The position numbers and the translations under genes are program-made. The notes below the pieces were generated by a model. The model had not been told where the DNA came from and did not search any database. It saw nothing but the letters and a program-made list of their open reading frames with translations. A stretch of 64,000 nucleotides of DNA, from assembly GCA_001796355.1 (NCBI GenBank), contig MGMG01000090.1:16092-80091 (forward strand), given 5' to 3'. Below are positions 25,550-33,442 of the stretch, one piece after another. Source of the stretch: Chloroflexi bacterium GWB2_54_36 (GTDB lineage: Bacteria; Chloroflexota; Anaerolineae; Anaerolineales; Anaerolineaceae). Within the stretch, counting starts at the first letter, position 1. Every line of letters starts with the position of its first letter.

Positions 25550-26401
25550 ATGCCAACCCCGGTTGTCCTTCGCCAGGCAACTTCAGCCGATTTCACCCTG
25601 GTAACGAGTTTTCTGGCCACCAGTCCTCGGATGCACCGTCATCTGGACTGGCGTCCTCCAGTGGAATGGCTCGGCAGCCAGCCTTTTTGGGTTGCCGAAG
25701 CCGGTGGCCGATTGCTCGCCGCTTTGGCCATACCGCAGGATCCACCCGGCATCGCCTGGGTGCGAATATTTGCCTGCGCGGTGGGGGTGAGACCAATGGA
25801 TTACTGGGAACAATTGTTAAAATGCTGCCTGGAAGACAACGCTCTGGCAGATCGCCCAATCGTCCCGTCGCTGGCTTTGAGTGACTGGTTCACCACCATT
25901 TTGCTGCGCAGCGGTTTTGTGCACCACCAGGACATTGTTGGATTGGAACGGGAAGTCCAAATAAACAATCCGTTTTTACGACCGAATGCCGACCTGTTTG
26001 TCCGTTTGATGGAACCAGACGACCTGCCGGTGGTGGCCAGCATCGACCAGGCTGCATTCGAACCCATCTGGCAAAATTCGCTGAACCAGGTGCGGCAATC
26101 CTATGAGCAAGCTGCTATTGCCACGGTGGCGGAAAGCGAAAACGAAATTGTGGGTTACCAGGTCACTACTGTGAATATGTTCGCGGCGCATCTGGCCCGT
26201 TTGGCCGTGAAACCCGGGCTGCAGGGCCATCAGGTCGGCACTACTTTGCTTTACGACCTGGTGCAGCGCTGCCGGACAGAACGGCTGTGGCAGATCACCA
26301 TCAACACCCAGGATAATAACCAGGCCTCGCTGGCGTTGTACCGCAAAGTCGGTTTTCAATTAACCGGCGAAGCCTTTCCAGTTTATGTGTATCGCGGCTA
26401 A
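25550..26401 (+). CDS. GNAT-family N-acetyltransferase
   Basis: A 283-residue protein with a clear C-terminal GNAT domain (about residues 145-283): the acetyl-CoA loop LAVKPGLQGHQVGTTLL near 215-231 and the motif NNQASLALYRKVGFQ near 258-272. The N-terminal half (about 5-130) looks like a diverged second GNAT fold lacking a recognisable cofactor loop, as in tandem GNAT proteins. The substrate is unknown. It stands alone, 38 bases after the TPR gene. Confidence 0.8.
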   Translation: MPTPVVLRQATSADFTLVTSFLATSPRMHRHLDWRPPVEWLGSQPFWVAEAGGRLLAALAIPQDPPGIAWVRIFACAVGVRPMDYWEQLLKCCLEDNALADRPIVPSLALSDWFTTILLRSGFVHHQDIVGLEREVQINNPFLRPNADLFVRLMEPDDLPVVASIDQAAFEPIWQNSLNQVRQSYEQAAIATVAESENEIVGYQVTTVNMFAAHLARLAVKPGLQGHQVGTTLLYDLVQRCRTERLWQITINTQDNNQASLALYRKVGFQLTGEAFPVYVYRG

Positions 26402-26524
26402 AATTAGGAAACTCTTATTGTTAATTATAGACAATTACGACTGAATATGGCAAAATTAAACTGTTGAATGTCGTATGATCTTATATGGAAATATTTTGGC
26501 CGCATTTCACTGAGGAGACCTTAA

Positions 26525-27232
26525 ATGGCTAAAACCGCTCAACCCGAAGCCAAGAAAGTAAGCCGGCGTGACGCTTTTCGGGCACAACGCCTGAGTCAGC
26601 AACGCCGCAATCGAGCGATTTGGATCACAATTGCCACAATCGCCGCACTAGCTGTGGCAGCAATTTTAATCATCCCAAACCTGCCGGTCAGCCCGGAAAA
26701 TGTTCAGACGCCGGAACCACGTAACCGTACCCAGGTTCAGGGCACTACAGCCGGCGACCCCAACGCCCCGGTGACGGTTGTCGAGTATTCTGATTTTAAC
26801 TGCGTCCATTGCAAGAATTTTTGGGTCGAATCAGAAGAACAATTGCTCAATGATTATATCGCGACAGGCAAAGTGTATTTCCAATACGTGCCGATGAGCT
26901 TCATCAGCCCAACTTCATTTACTGCTGCCGAAGCTGCCTACTGCGCCATGGATCAGGAAAAATTCTGGGAATACCACGACTACATTTTTGCCAATTTCGG
27001 CGCCGAATTTTCATCGCCGATGCTCAAATCCATTGCCGAGCAGGTCGGATTGGACATGAACGCGTATAACAACTGCTTTAACAGCGGCAAGTATCAATTG
27101 AAAGTTCAGCAGGACTTGCAATCAGCGCAAGGTCAAGGGATTACTTCGACCCCCACCTTTGTTGTCAACGGTGAAAAGACGGATCGCGGCAATCTGTTTG
27201 CGGTAATCGAAAAAGCCCTTAGCGAGAATTAA
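26525..27232 (+). CDS. Membrane-anchored DsbA-like thiol oxidoreductase
   Basis: A 235-residue protein with a basic cytosolic N-terminus (about 1-35), one membrane anchor (about 36-56) and an extracytoplasmic thioredoxin-fold domain of the DsbA/DsbG-like type. Active site NCVHCKNF near residue 93 (CxxC), an inserted helical region with an extra pair of cysteines (YCAMD near 139 and NNCFNSG near 182), and the cis-Pro loop TSTPTFVVNG near 213. It would oxidise or isomerise disulfides of exported proteins. The gene stands alone; no DsbB or VKOR partner is adjacent. Confidence 0.87.
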   Translation: MAKTAQPEAKKVSRRDAFRAQRLSQQRRNRAIWITIATIAALAVAAILIIPNLPVSPENVQTPEPRNRTQVQGTTAGDPNAPVTVVEYSDFNCVHCKNFWVESEEQLLNDYIATGKVYFQYVPMSFISPTSFTAAEAAYCAMDQEKFWEYHDYIFANFGAEFSSPMLKSIAEQVGLDMNAYNNCFNSGKYQLKVQQDLQSAQGQGITSTPTFVVNGEKTDRGNLFAVIEKALSEN

Positions 27233-27253
27233 TTCGTAGGTAGCTGGAAAGGA

Positions 27254-27269
27254 CCTGGGTTCACCCAGG
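27254..27269. repeat. Hairpin downstream of the DsbA-like gene
   Basis: CCTGGGT and ACCCAGG form a perfect 7-bp stem with a 2-base centre, 22 bases past the stop. No T-run follows, so it is at best a weak terminator or an mRNA 3'-end protector. Confidence 0.45.
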
Positions 27270-27282
27270 GCGTGTTAATGTA

Positions 27283-27416
27283 ACGGCACGGGGATCGTTC
27301 CCGAAATTAATTGAACTTACTAACCCCGTGCCCGGTTTCGGAAGGCATCAGATTTTTGGGCACTGGGATTAATGTTTCACGCGCCATTTTTTGATAATCC
27401 CCGTGCGTCTACGGGT
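27283..27416. repeat. Complex palindromic repeat, copy 1
   Basis: About 134 bases repeated at 27476-27610, 193 bases further on. Each copy contains alternating arms GGCACGGGGAT, ACCCCGTGCCCGG, GGGCAC(GG)GGGTTAAT and ATCCCCGTGC, so it can fold into one long or two shorter hairpins. The two copies differ at several positions but keep the arms. No reading frame is present. The copies and their spacer account for most of the 421-base gap between the DsbA-like and DUF554 genes. Confidence 0.8.
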
Positions 27417-27475
27417 TTTGGGTTTTGTGTACAAGCTTGGTTCAATGAACGGACATCCCTGGGCGGTTTTTTGTA

Positions 27476-27610
27476 GCGGCACGGGGATCATTCCCGAATT
27501 TAATTGTACTTACTAACCCCGTGCCCGGTTGCGCAACATGTGCAATTACTGGGCACGGGGGTTAATGATGGGTATGCCGTATTCTGAAAATCCCCGTGCC
27601 CCTACGGTTC
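27476..27610. repeat. Complex palindromic repeat, copy 2
   Basis: Second copy of the element at 27283-27416, in the same orientation. Between the copies (27417-27475) lies a short non-repeated stretch with no gene. A fragment GGCGCGGGGAATTTTAAT follows at 27621, possibly the beginning of a third, truncated copy. Confidence 0.8.
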
Positions 27611-27653
27611 GAATTTTGCGCGGCGCGGGGAATTTTAATTATATAAATACAGT

Positions 27654-28364
27654 TCAATACACACCCAGCAACTGCATCAACAGAACCAATACCGGAGCAA
27701 TGATCAGAGCGGGCAGAAAGTTGCCGGTGCGTATCCTTTTGATTTCCAGCAGGCTACTGATGGCGATCGCCAGAAGAATTACCCCGCCAGTGGCGTTCAT
27801 TTCGGCCATCATGGCATCTGTGACTACCGACTGAACTTGCACAGCCAACAGTGAGATGCTCCCCTGGTAGATAAGCACCATGGCAGCCGAAAAAAGCACG
27901 CCGACACCCAGGCTGGAGGCAAATGCCAGCGCGCCGAAGGCGTCCAAAACAGATTTAACCACCAGAGTCTGGTAATCACCGGTCAACCCGTCCTGGATGG
28001 ACCCCAAAATAGCCATTGGGCCTACACAGAAAACCAGAGAGGCGGTCACGAAACCGCGCACGAAATTACTTTCCAGGGCTGCGCCGTGAGCAGCCGAGAA
28101 ACGGCTTTCCAGCCAGACGCCAAGCAACTGGAGCGCTCGGTCAATTTGAAAAATTTCGCCCAACAAAACCCCAATCAGCAGGCTGCCAAGCACTGCCAGG
28201 GGGTTTTGCGTCGATAAAAACAATTTCAGTCCAAAGGCCAGCGTGAACAACCCGAGGACTGCCATCACAGTCTGACGGAATCGTTCCGGCAGGCGCGAAC
28301 CGAGAAATAAACCCAAAATTCCGCCGATCAAAATCGCAGCGGCGTTGATAAAGGTCCCAACCAC
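27654..28364 (-). CDS. DUF554 family membrane protein
   Basis: A 236-residue polytopic membrane protein of the DUF554 (YdfK-like) family with six or seven hydrophobic helices. Family-typical segments include GTFINAAAILIGGILGLFLG at the start, FCVGPMAILGSIQDGLTGD in the middle (about 112-130) and KSVLDAFGALAFASSLG (about 136-152). Function unknown. I choose the GTG at 28364 because AAGGAG lies 8 bases before it. It follows the adenosyltransferase gene after 2 bases and is probably its operon partner. Confidence 0.85.
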   Translation of the reverse strand: MVGTFINAAAILIGGILGLFLGSRLPERFRQTVMAVLGLFTLAFGLKLFLSTQNPLAVLGSLLIGVLLGEIFQIDRALQLLGVWLESRFSAAHGAALESNFVRGFVTASLVFCVGPMAILGSIQDGLTGDYQTLVVKSVLDAFGALAFASSLGVGVLFSAAMVLIYQGSISLLAVQVQSVVTDAMMAEMNATGGVILLAIAISSLLEIKRIRTGNFLPALIIAPVLVLLMQLLGVY

Positions 28365-28366
28365 CG

Positions 28367-28912
28367 TTAATCTCCTTTAGCCAGAGTAGGTTTTTGTCGT
28401 CCGGCCTGCTGCAGGATGTATATTTCAAGAACAAAAAGGAGCGAGGATAAACGGTTGAGAAATACCATTAATAACCGGTTGGCGACCATTCCGCTATCCA
28501 CCAGTTCGACCACCCGCCGCTCCGCCCGGCGTACGACGGTGCGCGCCAACGAAAATGCTGCACTGGCCGGCGAATCACCCGGGACGATAAATTCAGCGGG
28601 CATAATGATCCGGCTGCTCAGTGCTGCGATCTGGTTTTCCAGCGTCTGGACGCTTCCCTCATCAATTTTCTGGAAACGGGCAGCGTTCTCCGGAGTGGCA
28701 GCGATCTCCGCCATCAGTTGATAAAGCTGGCGTTGAATTTCAAGGACCAGCGCAGTTTCCGGTATATCCCCCATCAGGCTGCGCGCCAGACCTAAAGCTG
28801 CGTTGGCCTCATCCAGCGCTCCCAACGCTTCCATGCGCCGATCAAATTTTTGCACCCGCCCCTCGCCTAACAGGCCGGTTGTCCCGTCATCACCCTTGCC
28901 CGTAAAAAACAT
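28367..28912 (-). CDS. PduO-type cob(I)alamin adenosyltransferase
   Basis: A 181-residue enzyme that transfers the adenosyl group of ATP to reduced cob(I)alamin or its corrinoid precursors. It shows the N-terminal ATP motif TGKGDDGTTGLL, the central helix with RTVVRRAERRVVEL near 125-138 and NRLSSLLFVLE near 153, all hallmarks of the PduO class. ATG start at 28912. It is the first gene of a two-gene minus-strand operon with the DUF554 protein. No cobalamin riboswitch was recognised in the 199 bases upstream. Confidence 0.9.
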   Translation of the reverse strand: MFFTGKGDDGTTGLLGEGRVQKFDRRMEALGALDEANAALGLARSLMGDIPETALVLEIQRQLYQLMAEIAATPENAARFQKIDEGSVQTLENQIAALSSRIIMPAEFIVPGDSPASAAFSLARTVVRRAERRVVELVDSGMVANRLLMVFLNRLSSLLFVLEIYILQQAGRQKPTLAKGD

Positions 28913-29111
28913 CGCAGACCGCCTTAACTATTTACTGATTGCTGACTGATGTTGCCAGAGGTCAGGAAACACAGATTCTTTCCGCCCGCCTGTCTTAACC
29001 TACAAGCAACATGGCTATACGAATATTGCAAAGCTGCTACGGATACTGCAGCATCAACCACTCACTGCGGGTAAGAATGCCCCCTATTTTAACCCCGATT
29101 AACCGTTTTCT

Positions 29112-29678
29112 TTAGAAGTGCAGGTACAAATACCAGAACTGGCCTGCCGGGAAACCGCCGGCGAGGGTTTGATCCCAGATAAATTCCCCCGGCGAGGCTT
29201 TTCCTTTGAGTTGCAAATCCAAAGAACGCAGCAAATCCTTTTCCTTGACCAACAGGTCGTTGCTCTCGTCAAACAGCAACTCCAGGATCGCCCGCAGGCG
29301 CACATTGTAAGGAAAATCGCCAGCCTTGGCTTTTGCTTCCTCACCCAACTCACCCAGGTAGTTCTTCCACAGCATCATCCGGTTGGGGATCTCTTGCTGT
29401 ACCTTTACACTCCACCTGGACCGCCATTGCGCCCGCGCCCTGTTGATCTGACCGAACAGGGCTTCGAATTCAGCAGTCTGATCGGCTGGCAATTGGACCG
29501 CCTGGAGTCGTCTCAAGCTGAGTAACAAGTTCCCGAGCGTTAATCGCGTGGTGTCGCCACTCAGTTGGCGGCCGTGTTCGCCGGTTACCGGGAAATACAA
29601 TACATCGGATAACAGGTAATCTTCCAGCACCGGGGCGGACGCATGCAAAAATGCCAAATCATTATCCAATAGCTGCAT
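29112..29678 (-). CDS. Conserved hypothetical protein
   Basis: I do not recognise this 188-residue soluble protein. It is mostly helical, with a Leu- and Arg-rich middle (LGNLLLSLRRLQAVQLP near 50 and INRARAQWRSRWSVK near 78) and a C-terminus rich in aromatic residues (FIWDQTLAGGFPAGQFWYLY). No signal peptide or membrane helix. The ATG at 29678 has AAAGGGG at 8 bases and is preferred to the TTG two codons upstream. It lies 29 bases after the solute-binding protein gene on the same strand. Confidence 0.65.
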   Translation of the reverse strand: MQLLDNDLAFLHASAPVLEDYLLSDVLYFPVTGEHGRQLSGDTTRLTLGNLLLSLRRLQAVQLPADQTAEFEALFGQINRARAQWRSRWSVKVQQEIPNRMMLWKNYLGELGEEAKAKAGDFPYNVRLRAILELLFDESNDLLVKEKDLLRSLDLQLKGKASPGEFIWDQTLAGGFPAGQFWYLYLHF

Positions 29679-29707
29679 TTTCAACCCCTTTCAGGCGTGG
29701 GATCGAT

Positions 29708-31390
29708 TTAGGGGACGGAAGGAGTAGCTGTCGGTACGCGAGCGACCAGGAACCATTCCAAAACGGTCGCAAAGCGGTCGCTGGTATCCAGTAGCGGTCC
29801 CATGCGCACGCCCTGTACCTGGCGGTCAACGCCGTAATTGTAAACCGGGTAGTAAAGCGGCAGTGACGGCAATTCATCACTGAAAATAACCTGGAAATTG
29901 CGGTACAAGCGCGCCCTTTCACCGGCGTCGACGGCAATCCGCGCTTCTTCGAGGTATTCGCTGGCGATTTTGTGGTCCCATTGTGAGTAGTTCTGGCCAC
30001 TGGTTGCCAGCACTGAGTCCCAGAAGGGATACGGATCTGGATCCGGATAACGCGCCAAATTCAGGTCAACCAGCGCTGCCTGGTACTCGCGGTTCGTCAG
30101 GCGTTCCATGACCAACACATCGTACGGCACAGCCTCAAGTGTCACTGAAACCCCAAGAGCAGTCCAATCCTGCGCGATTGCTTCAGCTACCTGCTGATGC
30201 CGAGGGGTGTCGGGGTAAAGCAGGGTGAATTTAAGGGCGATGGCATCCGAGCTTACCCGCTCGGCAGTATTTTCCGGGTTGACCGGGAACCCGGCTTCGT
30301 CCAGCAGGATTTTTGCCCTATCAACATCCAGATCGACATGCGGGGTGGCGTCATAATACGCCCAGGTGCCGGGGAAAATTGGGCCATCGGCCAAAATTGC
30401 CTGGCCGTTGAAAATTTTATCAACGATGTACTGGCGATTTATTCCGGTGTACAACGCCCGCCGCAGATTAGCATCCTGGAAGAACGATACTTCAGCGTTA
30501 TTCAAATTGAAAAGCACCATAGCCAGTTCAGGCAGTCTGCCAGTGTAAACCGCCAGGTTGGGTTCTGCCAAGGCAGCTGGCAGGACATCCGTGGAAATCT
30601 GGCTGATGCCCTGAACCTGGCCGGCCTGATAGGCCTGCAATGCAGCTGCGGAATCAGGATAATACCGGAATATTAATTGTTCGATGAACGGCTGTTTGCC
30701 GTAATAGTCAGCGAAAGCTTTCAGCACCAGACCGGTGATCTGGCCGTTGTCGACGATCAACCGGTCGAATTGATATGGCCCGCTGCCAACCGGCTGGATA
30801 TTGAAATCCATATCCTTAATTTCGTCGATTGATTTGCCATTGAGCAAGTGACTTGGCAGGATTCCAAAGGACAAGTAATCGAGAAAGGGCGCGAAAGGTT
30901 CGGGAAGTTTGAATTGCAGTGCAGTCGGGCTGAGCTTGACAACTTCGATTCCCGCCCAGAACTCCTGCAGATCCACCGGTACGTAGCTGCCCCCGTTCCG
31001 CAACAGATCGACGGTGAAAAGCACATCATCAGCCGTCAAAGGCTCACCATCATGCCATTTGACGTCGGGTTTTAAATCAAAGTTGTAAACTGTCCCATCC
31101 CGTGAAATGCCCCAGGCTGTTGCCAGGTCAGCGGACGGACTGCCGCGTTCATCGAATGAAATCAGCCGGCTGTAAATCAGGCGATCGATGTCGCGGTCAG
31201 CAGGATTATCGAAATCAAACAGCGGATTCAGCCGTTGGAGGGACCCAACCAGGGCTTCCGTGTAAAACCCACCCTGCACCGGCTCGGTGGTCACATTCGG
31301 GCCGCCTTCCGGTTGTTCCCCCAACAATAATATCCCGACCACAATCCCGGCCAGGAAAATGATAAGGAGTTGCCATCGAAATTTTTTCAT
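29708..31390 (-). CDS. Peptide/nickel-type ABC solute-binding protein
   Basis: A 560-residue extracytoplasmic binding protein of family 5 (DppA/OppA type). An N-terminal hydrophobic segment (about 5-25) is a signal peptide or anchor, without a lipobox cysteine. Typical motifs: LNPLFDFDNPADRDIDRLIY near 53, the DVKWHDGEPLTADDV block near 105-119 and the FNLNNAEVSFFQDANLRRAL region near 285. It ends in a Thr/Pro tail. I choose the ATG at 31390, which directly precedes the signal; longer starts have none. No permease or ATPase genes are adjacent, so the partner transporter is encoded elsewhere, or the protein acts as a receptor. Confidence 0.82.
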   Translation of the reverse strand: MKKFRWQLLIIFLAGIVVGILLLGEQPEGGPNVTTEPVQGGFYTEALVGSLQRLNPLFDFDNPADRDIDRLIYSRLISFDERGSPSADLATAWGISRDGTVYNFDLKPDVKWHDGEPLTADDVLFTVDLLRNGGSYVPVDLQEFWAGIEVVKLSPTALQFKLPEPFAPFLDYLSFGILPSHLLNGKSIDEIKDMDFNIQPVGSGPYQFDRLIVDNGQITGLVLKAFADYYGKQPFIEQLIFRYYPDSAAALQAYQAGQVQGISQISTDVLPAALAEPNLAVYTGRLPELAMVLFNLNNAEVSFFQDANLRRALYTGINRQYIVDKIFNGQAILADGPIFPGTWAYYDATPHVDLDVDRAKILLDEAGFPVNPENTAERVSSDAIALKFTLLYPDTPRHQQVAEAIAQDWTALGVSVTLEAVPYDVLVMERLTNREYQAALVDLNLARYPDPDPYPFWDSVLATSGQNYSQWDHKIASEYLEEARIAVDAGERARLYRNFQVIFSDELPSLPLYYPVYNYGVDRQVQGVRMGPLLDTSDRFATVLEWFLVARVPTATPSVP

Positions 31391-31483
31391 AGGGTTGGAA
31401 CGGGAAAAGGGCGCCCCTCTAATTAAGCGAGTCGCCCTGCGCGCAAGGATGGCAGGCAAAGCTGCCACCGGTTTGCTGGCCGT

Positions 31484-31705
31484 TTATCCGAATGCCACCG
31501 CCGCAAGGGTGATGAGCACAAAGACAACCGCCAGCCCAATGGTGATGAGGAAGATCGTTTTCTCGAGACCGCGCCGGGCTGAAAAAACCTGGCTGCTGTC
31601 CGCGCCGGTCAACCCGCCCAGGCCAACACCTTTGTTCTGGAAGATGACGCTGGCGATCAATGCGATCGAGATTATAATCAATGCGATATCAAGGTAGTTG
31701 GTCAA
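31484..31705 (-). CDS. secG: Preprotein translocase subunit SecG
   Basis: A 73-residue SecG: two membrane helices (about 3-22 and 52-72) joined by the conserved loop with NKGVGLGGLTGADSSQVFSAR, which is characteristic of the family. It joins SecYE to form the protein-conducting channel. The TTG at 31705 is the best start because GGAGG lies 7 bases upstream and the helix begins here. It lies upstream of the binding-protein gene with a 93-base gap containing GGGGCGCCCTTTT, a weak terminator-like structure. Confidence 0.88.
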   Translation of the reverse strand: MTNYLDIALIIISIALIASVIFQNKGVGLGGLTGADSSQVFSARRGLEKTIFLITIGLAVVFVLITLAAVAFG

Positions 31706-31735
31706 GCTCGTTCCTCCATTTATTTAGACCCACGA

Positions 31736-31765
31736 ATTATACCGTCCCCCAGCGGAAATCGTCAA
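31736..31765 (-). promoter_or_regulatory. Promoter of secG
   Basis: Minus-strand TTGACG (31760-31765), 18 bases, TATAAT (31736-31741). It lies about 30 bases before the TTG start of secG. Confidence 0.65.
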
Positions 31766-31773
31766 TGCATTAT

Positions 31774-31826
31774 ACTGCTGTGCGTAATAATGCTGTGTAA
31801 CATAATGCTGTTATGAGAATGCTGTG
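31774..31826 (+). repeat. Short direct repeats overlapping the PHP gene start
   Basis: The motif A(A/C)TGCTGT occurs four times, at 31774, 31789, 31804 and 31818, at intervals of 15, 15 and 14 bases. The last copy overlaps the GTG start of the PHP gene at 31824. Confidence 0.6.
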
Positions 31827-32954
31827 CATGAATTTGTCGTAAACCTCCACATGCATACCCGTTTTTCAGATGGCACCGGTACGCATGCCCAGATCGCCCG
31901 GGATGCCATCGCTGCTGGTCTGGATTGCATCATTTTTACTGACCACAATGTGCGCGTGGAGGGGGTTGAAGGTTATTTGCGCAAAGACGGTCGCAAACTG
32001 TTGATGTTGGTGGGTGAGGAAGTCCATGATCAAGCGCGCCAGCCGCAGAAAAATCACCTGCTGGTTTTTGGGGTCGACCACGAAATGGCCATGTCGGCCG
32101 ACCAGCCCCAGCAGCTTATCGATCGAGTGAACCATGTGGGCGGGCTGAGCTTTATCGCCCACCCAATCGACCCGGCTTTGCCGCTTTTTCACGAGGATGA
32201 TATCTCGTGGGAGAGTTGGGGAGTGCGCAATTACACGGGTATCGAGCTTTGGAACGGACTCAGTGAGTTGAAAACGGTCATCCATAATTGGTTTGACGCC
32301 GCCCGTTACGGCTTAAATTCCGATTCTGTCGCCCACGGTCCGCACCCGGCGGTTTTGCAGCGCTGGGATACGCTGCTGGCGCAGGGGCAGCGGATCGTTG
32401 CCATCGGCGGCTCAGATGCACATGCGCTGAATGTGCAGGTGGGCATGTTCCAGAAAACAATATTCCCCTATTCTTTTCACTTCCAGGCAATCAATACCCA
32501 TGTCCTGACATCTGACCCACTGACGGGGAATAATTTTAACTACGACCGGAAGTTAATTTACCGCGCATTGCAACAGGGGCATTGCTTTATCGGCTATGAT
32601 CTGCCGGCGCCGACCCACGGCTTCAGGTTCACTGCCCAGGCCAAACAGGGCGTGCTATCGATGGGCGATCAGGGGGAAGTCCGCGGCGCAGTAACTCTGC
32701 AAGTACGGCTCCCGTTTCCGGCGGAATGCCGGCTGCTCCGGGATGGGCGAGTAATCAAAACCTGGATCGATCAGCAGGTTGGCGCGCATATCACGAAAGA
32801 GCCCGGTGTTTATCGGGTTGAAGCATTTATCCCCTACCTTGGCAAGCAGCGCGGGTGGATATTTAGCAATCCGATCTACTTGCGTCCCCCTTCTACCGAA
32901 AGAAATCCGCTAACAGGTCCGCAATGGTCACAAACAACGTTACCCGATTTTTAG
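31824..32954 (+). CDS. PHP-domain phosphoesterase-like protein
   Basis: A 376-residue protein with an N-terminal PHP domain: HMHTRFSDGTGTHAQIARDA near residue 9, FTDHN near 39, a central GEEVHD region near 64, FIAHP near 112 and GGSDAHAL near 191, covering the usual His/Asp metal ligands. The C-terminal third (about 230-376) is beta-rich and not recognised. I choose the GTG at 31824 since it gives the strand FVVNLHMH; no ATG is in frame nearby. It overlaps the next gene by 31 bases. Substrate unknown, but such proteins are often phosphoesterases. Confidence 0.82.
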   Translation: MHEFVVNLHMHTRFSDGTGTHAQIARDAIAAGLDCIIFTDHNVRVEGVEGYLRKDGRKLLMLVGEEVHDQARQPQKNHLLVFGVDHEMAMSADQPQQLIDRVNHVGGLSFIAHPIDPALPLFHEDDISWESWGVRNYTGIELWNGLSELKTVIHNWFDAARYGLNSDSVAHGPHPAVLQRWDTLLAQGQRIVAIGGSDAHALNVQVGMFQKTIFPYSFHFQAINTHVLTSDPLTGNNFNYDRKLIYRALQQGHCFIGYDLPAPTHGFRFTAQAKQGVLSMGDQGEVRGAVTLQVRLPFPAECRLLRDGRVIKTWIDQQVGAHITKEPGVYRVEAFIPYLGKQRGWIFSNPIYLRPPSTERNPLTGPQWSQTTLPDF

Positions 32955-33427
32955 ATTCGCGTAAAATACCCTATACGGCTTTTGAACTCCCGGCTGAAAA
33001 GCTGGGTGCGCTCGAAAGCGCGCGTTTGATGGGAGTGGCACCCTCTCTGGTGTACAAAACCATCGTGGTGGTGCGCGAAAAATCTGCCAAACCGATCCTG
33101 GCGGTGGTTCCTGGCGACCATGCGGTCAATCTCAAGACCCTGGCAGTCGCTGTTGGCGAAAAAAAACTTAAAGTCCCTCCCTTACGCGAAGCAGAACAGC
33201 TAACCGGCTTGCAGGCTGGCGGAATTTCACCGCTAGCCCTGATCAATAAAGGTTTCCAGGTGGTCGTCTCCAGTGAAGCATTGCAGCACGAACAAATTCA
33301 CATCTCTGGCGGGCAGCGCGGTTTGAACATCCGCCTGCCGGTGCGGGCATTACTCGACTTGACCCGCGCGCGGACGGCGGCGATCAGCCTTCCGCTGCCG
33401 GAAGGCGAGAGCGGGAATGAGGATTAA
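32924..33427 (+). CDS. ybaK: YbaK/EbsC-type Cys-tRNA(Pro) deacylase
   Basis: A 167-residue editing-domain protein that hydrolyses mischarged Cys-tRNA(Pro). It has the YbaK-type start NVTRFLDSRKIPYTAFE, VYKTIVVV with the catalytic-region Lys near 46, and GGISPLALINKGFQVVV near 99-115, which matches the family's GGxSP motif. Length is normal (about 155-165). The ATG at 32924 lies inside the end of the PHP gene, pointing to coupled translation. It converges on treS with a 15-base gap and no obvious terminator. Confidence 0.9.
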   Translation: MVTNNVTRFLDSRKIPYTAFELPAEKLGALESARLMGVAPSLVYKTIVVVREKSAKPILAVVPGDHAVNLKTLAVAVGEKKLKVPPLREAEQLTGLQAGGISPLALINKGFQVVVSSEALQHEQIHISGGQRGLNIRLPVRALLDLTRARTAAISLPLPEGESGNED

Positions 33428-33442
33428 CGGTATTCCTTTTGT

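Noticed and set aside
27373-27388. parS-like site TGTTTCACGCGCCATT
   Set aside because: Only the left half matches the consensus, and it lies inside a repeated element far from parAB.
28913-29111. Cobalamin riboswitch upstream of the PduO-type gene
   Set aside because: No B12-box-like sequence (GCCACTG) was seen in the upstream 199 bases.
29708-31390. Complete peptide ABC importer
   Set aside because: Only a solute-binding protein is present; neighbours are an unrecognised protein and secG.
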